Assembly (NCBI GenBank): GCA_004376695.1
Contig: SOJB01000099.1
Coordinates: forward strand, 1 to 19,820
Direction of reading: 5' to 3'
Origin: Dehalococcoidia bacterium
GTDB lineage: Bacteria; Chloroflexota; Dehalococcoidia; GIF9; AB-539-J10
DNA: 19,820 bases
The stretch's first letter is position 1. Each line of letters starts with the position of its first letter. Positions 1 through 5,853 of this stretch are shown in pieces. Under the pieces are notes generated by a model. It was not told the origin of the DNA. It saw nothing but the letters and a program-made list of their open reading frames with translations, and searched no databases. Made by a program: the position numbers and the translations under genes.

Positions 1-51
1 CCTGGCCTAACTGATCCAGAGTCAGTCGTCCTACCGCTAGACTAATCCCCA
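1..51 (-). tRNA. tRNA-Gln (anticodon CTG), partial, cut by window edge
   Basis: The minus strand from 51 downward folds as the 5' part of a tRNA. The acceptor strand TGGGGAT (51-45) is followed by T8-A9, a D stem GTC/GAC with a GCGGTAG-type loop, a five-pair anticodon stem ACTGA/TCAGT and the loop CTCTGGA. The anticodon CTG is at 19-17, so the tRNA reads the glutamine codon CAG. U33 and a purine at 37 are in place. The sequence leaves the window inside the variable loop/T stem, so the T arm and 3' acceptor strand cannot be checked. Opening with T rather than G is usual for bacterial tRNA-Gln. It lies downstream of rpsI on the same strand with its own promoter. Confidence 0.88.
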
Positions 52-61
52 GCAGACCAAT

Positions 62-90
62 ATTATAGCTATTTCTGCTGTCTGGAGCAA
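62..90 (-). promoter_or_regulatory. sigma-70-type promoter for tRNA-Gln
   Basis: On the minus strand, TTGCTC (90-85, three of six matches to the -35 consensus) is followed by a 17-nt spacer and a perfect TATAAT (67-62). Transcription would start near position 55, only about 4 nt ahead of the tRNA 5' end at 51. This suggests the tRNA is transcribed separately from the ribosomal protein cluster that ends at rpsI. Confidence 0.6.
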
Positions 91-110
91 CGAGAGAGAA
101 TCCGAAAGCA

Positions 111-140
111 GCTCCACGTTGCCAGTTGATAAGCTGGAGC
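111..140 (-). terminator. possible weak hairpin terminator after rpsI
   Basis: Just after the rpsI stop, GCTCCA (140-135) can pair with TGGAGC (116-111) across an 18-nt loop. Only a short T-poor run follows, so this is not a convincing intrinsic terminator. It is listed because it is the only dyad between the end of the cluster and the tRNA promoter. Confidence 0.22.
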
Positions 141-144
141 GCAG

Positions 145-540
145 CTAGCGCTTCGTGTATTGTGGTGCCTTGCGAGCTCGCTTGAGTCCGTATTTCTTGC
201 GCTCTTTGACTCTGGCATCCCGAGTAAGTAAGCCTTCTTTGCGCAAAATGGGCTTAAAGAGCTCATTCTCCTTGACGAGAGCGCGAGCAATGCCGTGACG
301 GATGGCTTCAGCCTGGCTACTGAGACCGCCGCCATTCACTTTTGCCGTGACACGAAATCTGCCCACAGTATCGGTGGACAGGAAAGGTTGCTCAATCTTG
401 CAGCGATGTTCGAGGCGAGAGAAAGCCTCTTGATAGGGCTTGTCATTGATTACGATCTCCCCCTTGCCGGAGAAAAGCCTAACCTGGGCTATAGCACATT
501 TGCGCCTACCAGTTCCCCAAACGTAAGTTTCCTCGCTCAT
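145..540 (-). CDS. rpsI: 30S ribosomal protein S9 (uS9)
   Basis: The 131-residue protein has the usual S9 length. It starts with a WGTGRRKCAIAQVRL block, contains the central GGG-LSSQAEAIRHGIARAL segment, and ends in the basic tail RARKAPQYTKR, whose final K-R reaches the P-site tRNA in the small-subunit head. The ATG at 540 has an AAGG ribosome-binding site about 9 nt upstream, inside the end of rplM. It is the last gene of the cluster, 6 nt downstream of rplM, the near-universal L13-S9 pair. Nothing is unusual in the protein itself. Confidence 0.97.
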   Translation of the reverse strand: MSEETYVWGTGRRKCAIAQVRLFSGKGEIVINDKPYQEAFSRLEHRCKIEQPFLSTDTVGRFRVTAKVNGGGLSSQAEAIRHGIARALVKENELFKPILRKEGLLTRDARVKERKKYGLKRARKAPQYTKR

Positions 541-546
541 ATGTTA

Positions 547-1083
547 TCACCTTGCCTTCTGTAACATTTCGCTTTCATTGCGTTTATCCTCAGGGCCACG
601 ACCTTCCTCCCCTTCCCTTCGTCCAAGGTCAGAATGACAGGGGGTGAAGAGCTCAGCGCCAGGGCGGCAGCAGGAAGTCTGAGCCTGGTGGCGATGCTCG
701 TTTCCAGGATAAACCTTCAGTTTCTTAAACATAGCTCTGCCTAGACTGTTGTGAGGCAACATGCCCTTAACCGCAAGTTCAACGACGCGGACGGGGTTTT
801 GACTAAAAAGCTCCTTAAAGGTCGGGCTCTTCAAGCCACCGGGATATCCAGAGTGTCTATAGTAAATCTTCTGTTCCGCTTTCCTGCCAGTCACCCTCAC
901 TTTGGCGGCATTGACTATCACAACATAATCGCCGGTATCCATATGAGGGGCATACATTGGCTTGTGTTTGCCCATGAGTATGTGAGCTGCTCGTGCTGCC
1001 ATTCTTCCCAAGACTCTATCAGCGGCATCGATCACCCACCACTCCCGCTTGATATCTTTAGCTCTAGGGCTATAAGTCTTCAT
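547..1083 (-). CDS. rplM: 50S ribosomal protein L13 (uL13) with atypical C-terminal tail
   Basis: Residues 1-135 are a normal L13: WWVIDAADRVLGRMAARAAHIL near the start, then GDYVVIVNAAKV, KIYYRHSGYPGG, VKGMLPHNSLGRAMFKKLKVYPG and the terminal HRHQAQ. L13 proteins usually end about here, at 140-148 residues. This one continues for 43 more residues (136-178) with a composition unlike L13: two adjacent cysteines, a histidine, and acidic and arginine runs. The tail is encoded by 547-678 and contains a repeat-like TGTCATTC sequence, so it probably arose by insertion or loss of the original stop. ATG at 1083 lies 2 nt after truA. The rpsI ribosome-binding site is inside the tail-coding DNA. Confidence 0.95.
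   Translation of the reverse strand: MKTYSPRAKDIKREWWVIDAADRVLGRMAARAAHILMGKHKPMYAPHMDTGDYVVIVNAAKVRVTGRKAEQKIYYRHSGYPGGLKSPTFKELFSQNPVRVVELAVKGMLPHNSLGRAMFKKLKVYPGNEHRHQAQTSCCRPGAELFTPCHSDLGRREGEEGRGPEDKRNESEMLQKAR
600..660 (-). repeat. repeat-like sequence within the 3' end of rplM
   Basis: The minus strand here reads through CCCCCTGTCATTCTGACC, which resembles the TGTCATTCTGA core of short dispersed palindromic repeats in many bacterial genomes. The same TGTCATTC core occurs in opposite orientation beside adk (near 5818). The assignment as a dispersed repeat rests on recollection of such elements and on only two copies here. Confidence 0.35.
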
Positions 1084-1085
1084 CT

Positions 1086-1871
1086 CTAGCTTCCCAAAGG
1101 CGCAGGATAATTAACATTCATAAGGTATAAGCCACACGCAGGAGACAGAGGACCGGCCAAACCCAGACTCCTCGCCTGCATTATATCACGAAAACCTTGA
1201 ATGCTTATCTTACCGCGGCCCAATCTGATCAAAAGACCTACGGTGCTACGTACCTGGTGAGGCAAAAAGGAATTAGCCACGATGCGAAAAACGGTGAAGT
1301 CGCCCTTTCTTTCGACTCCCGCTTCATGAACGTTGCGAAACGTGCTCCTGCTATCATCCAGAGCACTGGCAAAGGAGGCAAAATCATGCTCGCCCTGCAT
1401 AAGCTGGCAGGCCTCGTTCATTGCCTCTATGTCTAGCATCCTGGGTAAGAATAGAGCAAACCTTCGGCTAAACGCCGATCGGGTACTGCTATTCAAAATA
1501 CGATAGCGGTACTCCCGGCTCAGAGCATCGCGTCGGACGCTGAAATCATCCCTAGCCCTGTAGGCTGCTTTAACTGCGATATCTCCAGGCAAATAATGGT
1601 TCAATGCTCTAACTAGCGTCATGGTATCCAATGCAGATTTCGCCCAGAAGCTCGCCACTTGCCCTTTGGCGTGTACGCCGGTATCAGTTCTACTAGCTGC
1701 CATAACCCGGCCGCTTTGCCCGCAAAATCGCTTTATGGCTTGCTCAAGCTCATTTTGAATGGTAGGCAAGTCAACTTGCCATTGAAAGCCATGATATTGC
1801 GTGCCATCATATTCTATAAGCAAAACGAACTTACTTAACCAGTTCAATTTGAGCCATAGGCGCACTATCAC
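1086..1871 (-). CDS. truA: tRNA pseudouridine(38-40) synthase TruA
   Basis: The enzyme isomerises uridine 38, 39 or 40 in the anticodon arm of tRNAs to pseudouridine. The protein shows the family opening LLIEYDGTQYHGFQWQ, the catalytic loop AASRTDTGVHAKGQ with the nucleophile Asp at residue 63 of this ORF, SREYRYRILN, and the C-terminal FLPHQVRSTVGLLIRLGRG. The longest form starts at GTG 1871, which overlaps rplQ by 41 nt. Family members usually have about 8-12 residues before EYDG, so an internal TTG at 1847 is a plausible alternative. Neither has a clear ribosome-binding site, so expression by coupling from rplQ is likely. No ECF transporter genes intervene, unlike the Firmicutes arrangement. 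Confidence 0.93.
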   Translation of the reverse strand: MIVRLWLKLNWLSKFVLLIEYDGTQYHGFQWQVDLPTIQNELEQAIKRFCGQSGRVMAASRTDTGVHAKGQVASFWAKSALDTMTLVRALNHYLPGDIAVKAAYRARDDFSVRRDALSREYRYRILNSSTRSAFSRRFALFLPRMLDIEAMNEACQLMQGEHDFASFASALDDSRSTFRNVHEAGVERKGDFTVFRIVANSFLPHQVRSTVGLLIRLGRGKISIQGFRDIMQARSLGLAGPLSPACGLYLMNVNYPAPLGS

Positions 1872-2184
1872 CAGGGCGAGGTCCCAGCTTTAGCAGTCTT
1901 GTATAACCTCCGTTACGGTCGGCATAGCTCGGAGCAATCTCCGCAAATAGCTTGTCAACCACTCTCTTATCGGTAACAAAGGACAAGGCCTCCCGCCTAG
2001 AGGCAAGGCTCCCGTCCTTACCCAAAGTGATCATCTTCTCCGCCAAACTGCGGACCTCTTTGGCTTTGGCTTCAGTGGTGACGATTCTTTCGTGAGCCAG
2101 AAGCGCCGTAACCTGATTTCGGTATAGCGCCCACCTGTGTCCTGTCCACCTATTCAGTTTCCGTCCTGCTAACTTGTGTCTCAT
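1831..2184 (-). CDS. rplQ: 50S ribosomal protein L17 (bL17)
   Basis: The 117-residue protein matches the compact bacterial L17: MRHKLAGRKLNR at the start, HRWALYRNQVTALLAHERIVTT, TEAKAKEVRSLAEKMITLGK, and the GGYTRLLKLGPRPGDSAPMAQIELV end. The ATG at 2184 overlaps the rpoA TGA in an ATGA arrangement, indicating translational coupling with the RNA polymerase alpha subunit, as in most bacteria. The last 41 nt may also encode the start of truA in another frame. Confidence 0.97.
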   Translation of the reverse strand: MRHKLAGRKLNRWTGHRWALYRNQVTALLAHERIVTTEAKAKEVRSLAEKMITLGKDGSLASRREALSFVTDKRVVDKLFAEIAPSYADRNGGYTRLLKLGPRPGDSAPMAQIELVK

Positions 2185-3113
2185 TCCTTTTTCTTCTTAA
2201 GAGCAGGAGAGTCTGGTTCTGCCAGCAGTTCTGCCAGCAGCTCTTCCACTTCTGCTCGAGACTTCTCCCCCAGACCGGGCAAAGGCGGCAAGCCATCCCT
2301 GCTTTTCTCTATCAATTGTCCCAAAGTGAGAATGCCCGCCCTCTTCAGACTATTATAGGAACGAGTCGATAGATTCAGTTCTTCCAGAGGAGTATCATAT
2401 TGCTCGGGCGAAACGCCCAGATCTTGTGCCATGGGAACTTCAAGTTCCCTGAAGGAGGAGAATTGGTTGATCAAGATGGTAGCACTCTGACTGAGCGCCT
2501 CCCAGGGGGGAATCGTGGCGTCGGTCCAGATTTCCAGGGTGAGCCTTTCCTGGCTCGCTTCTTGGCCGGGCCTGATGGATTCTACAGAGAAATTGACCTT
2601 CCGCACCGGGGTGAAGATGGCGTCTATTGCCAGAGCTCCAGCCGGCAGACCATCGGTCGATTTAGCGGGCACATAGCCTTTTCCTAACTCCACGTTAAGC
2701 TCGACGTAAAGCCTAGCCTTAAGGGAGTCAAGAGCAGCCAGATAAAGTTCAGGATTGGCAATGCGGAAGTCAGTCGACGGCTTGATATCGCCGGCACAGA
2801 CCTTGCCTTCCCCCTCTACCTCCAGGGTCAGCTGTCCGGGTAGATGGGAAAGAGGGTAGAGTCTGAGCTGCCTGATATTCATCAGGAATTCCATAGCATC
2901 CTCTTTCACATAAGGAATGGGAGAGAACTCATGCTGAATTCCTTCGATCTTGACCCATGTTACCGCGGCGCCAGGGAGAGAGCTGAGAAGCACACGTCGC
3001 AGGGCATTGCCCAAAGTGATACCGAAACCTGGCTCCAGAGGTTCAGCAAGAAAACGACCATGATTACTGGTACCTTCAACGCAACTTACAGCGGGGATAG
3101 ACAATCCGGACAT
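2181..3113 (-). CDS. rpoA: DNA-directed RNA polymerase subunit alpha
   Basis: The 310-residue protein has both alpha domains. The N-terminal dimerisation domain contains EPLEPGFGITLGNALRRVLLSSL (about residues 24-47), with the following region to about 230 carrying the insert around GDIKPSTDF and the VRKVNFSVE strand. An acidic linker leads to the C-terminal DNA- and activator-binding domain from about 250, with the LNLSTRSYNSLKRAGILTLGQL and LPGLGEKSRAEVEELL helix-hairpin-helix elements. ATG at 3113 lies 3 nt after the rpsD stop. It ends in a lysine-rich tail that overlaps the rplQ start codon. Confidence 0.98.
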   Translation of the reverse strand: MSGLSIPAVSCVEGTSNHGRFLAEPLEPGFGITLGNALRRVLLSSLPGAAVTWVKIEGIQHEFSPIPYVKEDAMEFLMNIRQLRLYPLSHLPGQLTLEVEGEGKVCAGDIKPSTDFRIANPELYLAALDSLKARLYVELNVELGKGYVPAKSTDGLPAGALAIDAIFTPVRKVNFSVESIRPGQEASQERLTLEIWTDATIPPWEALSQSATILINQFSSFRELEVPMAQDLGVSPEQYDTPLEELNLSTRSYNSLKRAGILTLGQLIEKSRDGLPPLPGLGEKSRAEVEELLAELLAEPDSPALKKKKE

Positions 3114-3116
3114 AGC

Positions 3117-3749
3117 TCACCTCGAGTAGTATTCAACGACAGCTTTCTCGTTGAATCCAGCTTCAATGTCTTCCTTGGCGGGCAGATTCACTACTCTACC
3201 TGTCATGCTTTCTTTGTCCAGGCTTAACCAATTAGGGATGAGTTTTGCCTCAACCTCCTCAGCTACCCTCTTATAGTACTCGGTCTTTGTACTGGCATCT
3301 CGCCATTTAATGATGTCGCCCCCTTTCACTAGAAAGGAAGGGATATCTGTTTTCTGTCCATTGACAGTTAGGTGGCCATGCTGGACTATTTGTCGGGCTT
3401 GGGCGCGGGAGTCAGCAAAGCCCAGGCGGCAAACCACGTTATCCAATCTTCTTTCCAGCAATATGAGAAGGTTTTCTCCGGTGGTACCTGGTGCCTTCTT
3501 CGCCTCCCCAAAAAACCTGCGAAACTGTCGCTCCAGAACACCGTAGCTAAAGCGAACCTTTTGCTTTTCCCGCAGTTGAAGTCCGCGATCGGAAATGACA
3601 GTGCGCCCTCGGCGCTGAGAACGACCGCCAGGAGGAACACTTCTCTTCTCTAAAGGACACTTAGGTGTGGCGCACCTCTCACCCTTGAGCATCAACTTGT
3701 CTCCAAAGCGCCGACATAGGCGACAGACCGGACCTGTGTAACGCGCCAT
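3117..3749 (-). CDS. rpsD: 30S ribosomal protein S4 (uS4), zinc-type
   Basis: S4 binds 16S rRNA early in assembly. Starting at ATG 3749 gives MARYTGPVCRLCRR and 210 residues. An in-frame upstream start at 3785 would add 12 residues inside rpsK that are foreign to the family. A GGAGGAG ribosome-binding site precedes 3749. Cys9, Cys12, Cys26 and Cys31 form the zinc knuckle of the C+ version of S4. The S4 RNA-binding domain (about 98-160) contains RRLDNVVCRLGFADSRAQARQIVQHGHLTVNG. The start is 1 nt after the rpsK stop, so coupling is expected. In other bacteria S4 represses the alpha operon; no S4 site could be identified here. Confidence 0.97.
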   Translation of the reverse strand: MARYTGPVCRLCRRFGDKLMLKGERCATPKCPLEKRSVPPGGRSQRRGRTVISDRGLQLREKQKVRFSYGVLERQFRRFFGEAKKAPGTTGENLLILLERRLDNVVCRLGFADSRAQARQIVQHGHLTVNGQKTDIPSFLVKGGDIIKWRDASTKTEYYKRVAEEVEAKLIPNWLSLDKESMTGRVVNLPAKEDIEAGFNEKAVVEYYSR

Positions 3750-3750
3750 T

Positions 3751-4131
3751 TTATACTCGTCTCCTCCCTCGCGCTCGGCAGCCATTATGGGGAATGGGTG
3801 TCACATCTCTGATGGCAGTGACAAAAATCCCGGAAGCCTGCAAGGCACGAATCGCTGCTTCGCGCCCGCTACCCGGGCCTTTAACGTACACCTCAACTCG
3901 GCGCATGCCATCACCCATTGCCCGGTGTGCGGCGTCTCTGGCAGCTAACTGGGCAGCGTAAGCGGTGCCTTTCCTGGAACCCTTGAATCCGGCACTGCCG
4001 CAGCTCCCCCAGGCGATAACGTTGCCCTGCATGTCAGTAATGGTAATGCTTGTGTTATTGAAACTGGACTGGATATAAGCCTTGCCTTCACTAACCTTTC
4101 TATGGGCCTTGCGAATCTTCTTCTTTGGCAT
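3751..4131 (-). CDS. rpsK: 30S ribosomal protein S11 (uS11)
   Basis: The 126-residue protein is of normal length. It shows the basic N-terminus MPKKKIRKAHRKV, then AYIQSSFNNTSITITDMQGNVIAWGS, GSRKGTAYAAQLAARDAA, VYVKGPGSGREAAIRAL and the end TPIPHNGCRARGRRRV, all diagnostic of S11 on the small-subunit platform. ATG at 4131 is 18 nt downstream of rpsM. The order rpsM-rpsK-rpsD-rpoA-rplQ is the standard alpha operon. Confidence 0.98.
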   Translation of the reverse strand: MPKKKIRKAHRKVSEGKAYIQSSFNNTSITITDMQGNVIAWGSCGSAGFKGSRKGTAYAAQLAARDAAHRAMGDGMRRVEVYVKGPGSGREAAIRALQASGIFVTAIRDVTPIPHNGCRARGRRRV

Positions 4132-4149
4132 TTGATGAAAACGCGCTCC

Positions 4150-4539
4150 TTACTTCTTAGCTATGCCACGTCGCTGCCCTCGACCGGCCACTGTCTTCCT
4201 GGGCCCTCTTTTTGTCCGGGCGTTTGTACGTGTTCTCTGCCCGTGAACTGGCAACCTGATACGGTGTCTTGTGCCCCGATAGCAACCAATCTCGATCAGA
4301 CGCTTTATGTCAGATTGAACATCTCTCCTGAGATCGCCCTCCACCCTATGCTCTTTGTCAATGACATCTCGGATTCGGGCAACTTGTTCTTCACCGAGGT
4401 CCTTAACTCTGATGCCAGGATCGGTGCCGGTGGCAGCCAGAATGCGCTGACTTGATGTGACACCGATGCCGTAGATGCGCTGAAGGGCTACCCTAACGGG
4501 CTTATCCTTAGGAAGGTCTACACCAGCAATGCGTGCCAT
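4150..4539 (-). CDS. rpsM: 30S ribosomal protein S13 (uS13)
   Basis: The 129-residue S13 begins MARIAGVDLPKDKPVRVALQ and contains the helix-two-turns-helix segment YGIGVTSSQRILAATG. It ends in the basic tail HGQRTRTNARTKRGPRKTVAG, which contacts P-site tRNA in the subunit head. ATG at 4539 has AAGGAT upstream and begins 3 nt after the stop of the unrecognised 34-codon ORF, rather than directly after rpmJ as is common. Confidence 0.98.
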   Translation of the reverse strand: MARIAGVDLPKDKPVRVALQRIYGIGVTSSQRILAATGTDPGIRVKDLGEEQVARIRDVIDKEHRVEGDLRRDVQSDIKRLIEIGCYRGTRHRIRLPVHGQRTRTNARTKRGPRKTVAGRGQRRGIAKK

Positions 4540-4542
4540 TAT

Positions 4543-4647
4543 CTATCCTTCAATCCTCAATGCCTGAGCCGTAATCTCCGAATGCGAAACGGTTCCGGTC
4601 ATACAGCGGCAGTCAGGATTCCGATTCTTACGCTTAGGGTCACTCAT
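4543..4647 (-). CDS. unrecognised 34-residue small ORF between rpmJ and rpsM
   Basis: I do not recognise this protein. It starts at ATG 4647, 1 nt after the rpmJ stop, and ends in TAG at 4543, 3 nt before the rpsM start, so it fills the intergenic gap almost exactly. An AGGG ribosome-binding site (4656-4653) sits 5 nt ahead of the ATG. The N-terminus is basic (MSDPKRKNRNP), followed by a Cys-Arg-Cys at residues 13-15 and a mixed C-terminal half ending RIEG. There is no membrane segment or signal peptide. The tight spacing and ribosome-binding site favour translation, but an open frame of this length can occur by chance, and translation could serve only to deliver ribosomes to rpsM. Confidence 0.42.
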   Translation of the reverse strand: MSDPKRKNRNPDCRCMTGTVSHSEITAQALRIEG

Positions 4648-4648
4648 T

Positions 4649-4762
4649 CTATCCCTGCCTCTGTTTGTGTTTTGGGTTTTCACAAATAACCCTAACCACA
4701 CCTTCTCGCCTGACAACTTTGCATTTCCTGCACATGGGTTTAACCGAAGCTCTTACTTTCAT
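4649..4762 (-). CDS. rpmJ: 50S ribosomal protein L36 (bL36), zinc-type
   Basis: A 37-residue protein from ATG 4762 to TAG 4649 begins MKVRASVKPMCRKCKVVRRE and carries the L36 zinc ribbon ligands Cys11, Cys14, Cys27 and His32. This is the C+ form; genomes facing zinc scarcity often also carry a C- paralogue, not seen here. L36 is a late-assembly protein near the base of the L7/L12 stalk. It is the first gene after the internal promoter at 4792-4820. A GGAAG abuts the ATG with no spacer, so the ribosome-binding site is unusual. Confidence 0.96.
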   Translation of the reverse strand: MKVRASVKPMCRKCKVVRREGVVRVICENPKHKQRQG

Positions 4763-4791
4763 CTTCCGTTACGATAGAGACAAACCCTGTT

Positions 4792-4820
4792 ATGATAAAC
4801 TTTATTACTCAGCCTGTCAA
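4792..4820 (-). promoter_or_regulatory. near-consensus internal sigma-70 promoter ahead of rpmJ
   Basis: On the minus strand, a perfect TTGACA (4820-4815) is followed by a 17-nt spacer and TATCAT (4797-4792), which differs from TATAAT by one base. It lies in the 59-nt infA-rpmJ gap, one of the largest in the cluster. Transcription would start near 4785, giving a leader of about 23 nt before rpmJ. It could drive the alpha block (rpmJ to rplQ) and the genes beyond independently of the main promoter. Confidence 0.65.
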
Positions 4821-4821
4821 A

Positions 4822-5040
4822 CTACTTGAGTCGATAAGTGACCCTGCCCCGGCTCAAATCATAGGGGGAGAGTTCTACGAGAACTCTGTCTCCGGGCAAA
4901 ATCTTGATATAGTGCTTTCTCATCTTGCCGGAAATATGGGCCAATACTTGATGCCCATTTGCCAATTCGACGCGAAACATGGTGTTAGGCAAAACAGTGG
5001 TCACTTTGCCTTCGACTTCTATCCTTTCCTTCTTAGCCAT
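4822..5040 (-). CDS. infA: translation initiation factor IF-1
   Basis: The 72-residue protein is the normal length for IF-1 and is a single OB-fold of the S1 type. MAKKERIEVEGKVTTVLPNTMFRVEL leads to ANGHQVLAHISGKMRKHYIKILPGDRVLVELSPYDLSRGRVTYR. IF-1 occupies the A site of the 30S subunit during initiation with IF-2 and IF-3. ATG at 5040 is 14 nt downstream of map. The order map-infA-rpmJ is widespread. Confidence 0.98.
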   Translation of the reverse strand: MAKKERIEVEGKVTTVLPNTMFRVELANGHQVLAHISGKMRKHYIKILPGDRVLVELSPYDLSRGRVTYRLK

Positions 5041-5054
5041 CTTCTTGCTTATAC

Positions 5055-5792
5055 TCAGACAAGTATCTCAGCTTCATTGTCGGTTATGGCAACCGTGTGT
5101 TCGAAATGCGCCGAAAGACTACCGTCGGCTGTCAGTACTGTCCAGTGGTTGGGTGCCAGTTTCGTGTGCCAGTCTCCGGCATTGACCATGGGCTCTATAG
5201 CAAGAGTCATGCCTCTGCGGAGTAAGGGACCCTTTCCCACCACGAAATTGGGTATCTGGGGCTCTTCATGAAGATCCCGACCAACTCCGTGCCCTGTGTA
5301 TTCTCTAACCACAGAGAATCCTCTCGATTCAACGAAATGCTGGATCGCAGATGCGATATCATCTACCGATGCCCCGCTTATAGCTCGAGCGATGCCTGAC
5401 TTCAGACTGCCTTCAGTAACAGAGATGAGCTCCTCGGCCTTATTGCTTATCCGTCCCAGGCCCATAGTTATGGCCGCATCGGTATGAAGGCCATTAAGCC
5501 TTGCTCCGACATCGAGCGAGACGATATCTCCTTCCTCCAGTATTCGCTGATCGGGGATACCGTGAACTACCTCATCATTTACAGAAACACATAAACTAGC
5601 AGGGAAGCCATGATAATCCTTGAAAGAAGGTACGACACCCCGCTTCGCGGATTCGTCCGCCATGATTACATCTAACCGGCTAGTGCTAATCCCGGGCCTC
5701 ATTTCCGTCCTTAGTTTGTCTAGAATAGCGGCGAGGATCTTGCCACACTTCCGCATGATAACTACTTCCTCATCAGACTTTATGATGATCAT
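5055..5792 (-). CDS. map: type I methionine aminopeptidase
   Basis: The enzyme removes the initiator methionine from nascent proteins after deformylation. All dimetal ligands of the pita-bread fold are visible: Asp94 (VSLDVG), Asp105 (HTDAA), His168 (GHGVGRDLHEEP), Glu200 (LAIEPMV) and Glu231 (HFEHTVAIT). The substrate-side His77 in NDEVVHGIP is also present. At 245 residues it is the short type Ia form without an N-terminal extension. ATG 5792 follows an AGGGATAG ribosome-binding site. A 55-nt gap with an inverted repeat separates it from adk; the adk-map-infA order is common. Confidence 0.97.
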   Translation of the reverse strand: MIIIKSDEEVVIMRKCGKILAAILDKLRTEMRPGISTSRLDVIMADESAKRGVVPSFKDYHGFPASLCVSVNDEVVHGIPDQRILEEGDIVSLDVGARLNGLHTDAAITMGLGRISNKAEELISVTEGSLKSGIARAISGASVDDIASAIQHFVESRGFSVVREYTGHGVGRDLHEEPQIPNFVVGKGPLLRRGMTLAIEPMVNAGDWHTKLAPNHWTVLTADGSLSAHFEHTVAITDNEAEILV

Positions 5793-5823
5793 CTATTCTA
5801 TCCCTGCTTACCTCTGATGTCAT

Positions 5824-5853
5824 TCCGGTGAAGCACCTCGGCTTCGCTCAGGA
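5824..5853. repeat. inverted repeat spanning the adk stop codon
   Basis: TTCCGGTGAAGC is followed by a 6-nt loop and GCTTCGCTCAGGA, giving a 7-bp stem (one G-T pair) with partial extension. The sequence resembles dispersed palindromic repeats with TGTCATTC and GCTTCGCTCAGGA ends. The adk stop (5850-5848) lies inside it. It could protect the mRNA 3' end or pause transcription between adk and map; no T-tract follows, so it is not an intrinsic terminator. Confidence 0.4.

Noticed and set aside
3750..3785. Longer S4 start 12 codons upstream
   Set aside because: The added residues are encoded over the end of rpsK and are foreign to S4; the ATG at 3749 has a strong ribosome-binding site and the family N-terminus.
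4792..5271. 159-codon plus-strand open frame opposite infA and map
   Set aside because: Both genes on the other strand are certain, and the plus-strand start overlaps the internal minus-strand promoter.
5793..5847. Possible intrinsic terminator between adk and map
   Set aside because: The inverted repeat is not followed by a T tract on the minus strand, and the downstream genes continue in the same direction.
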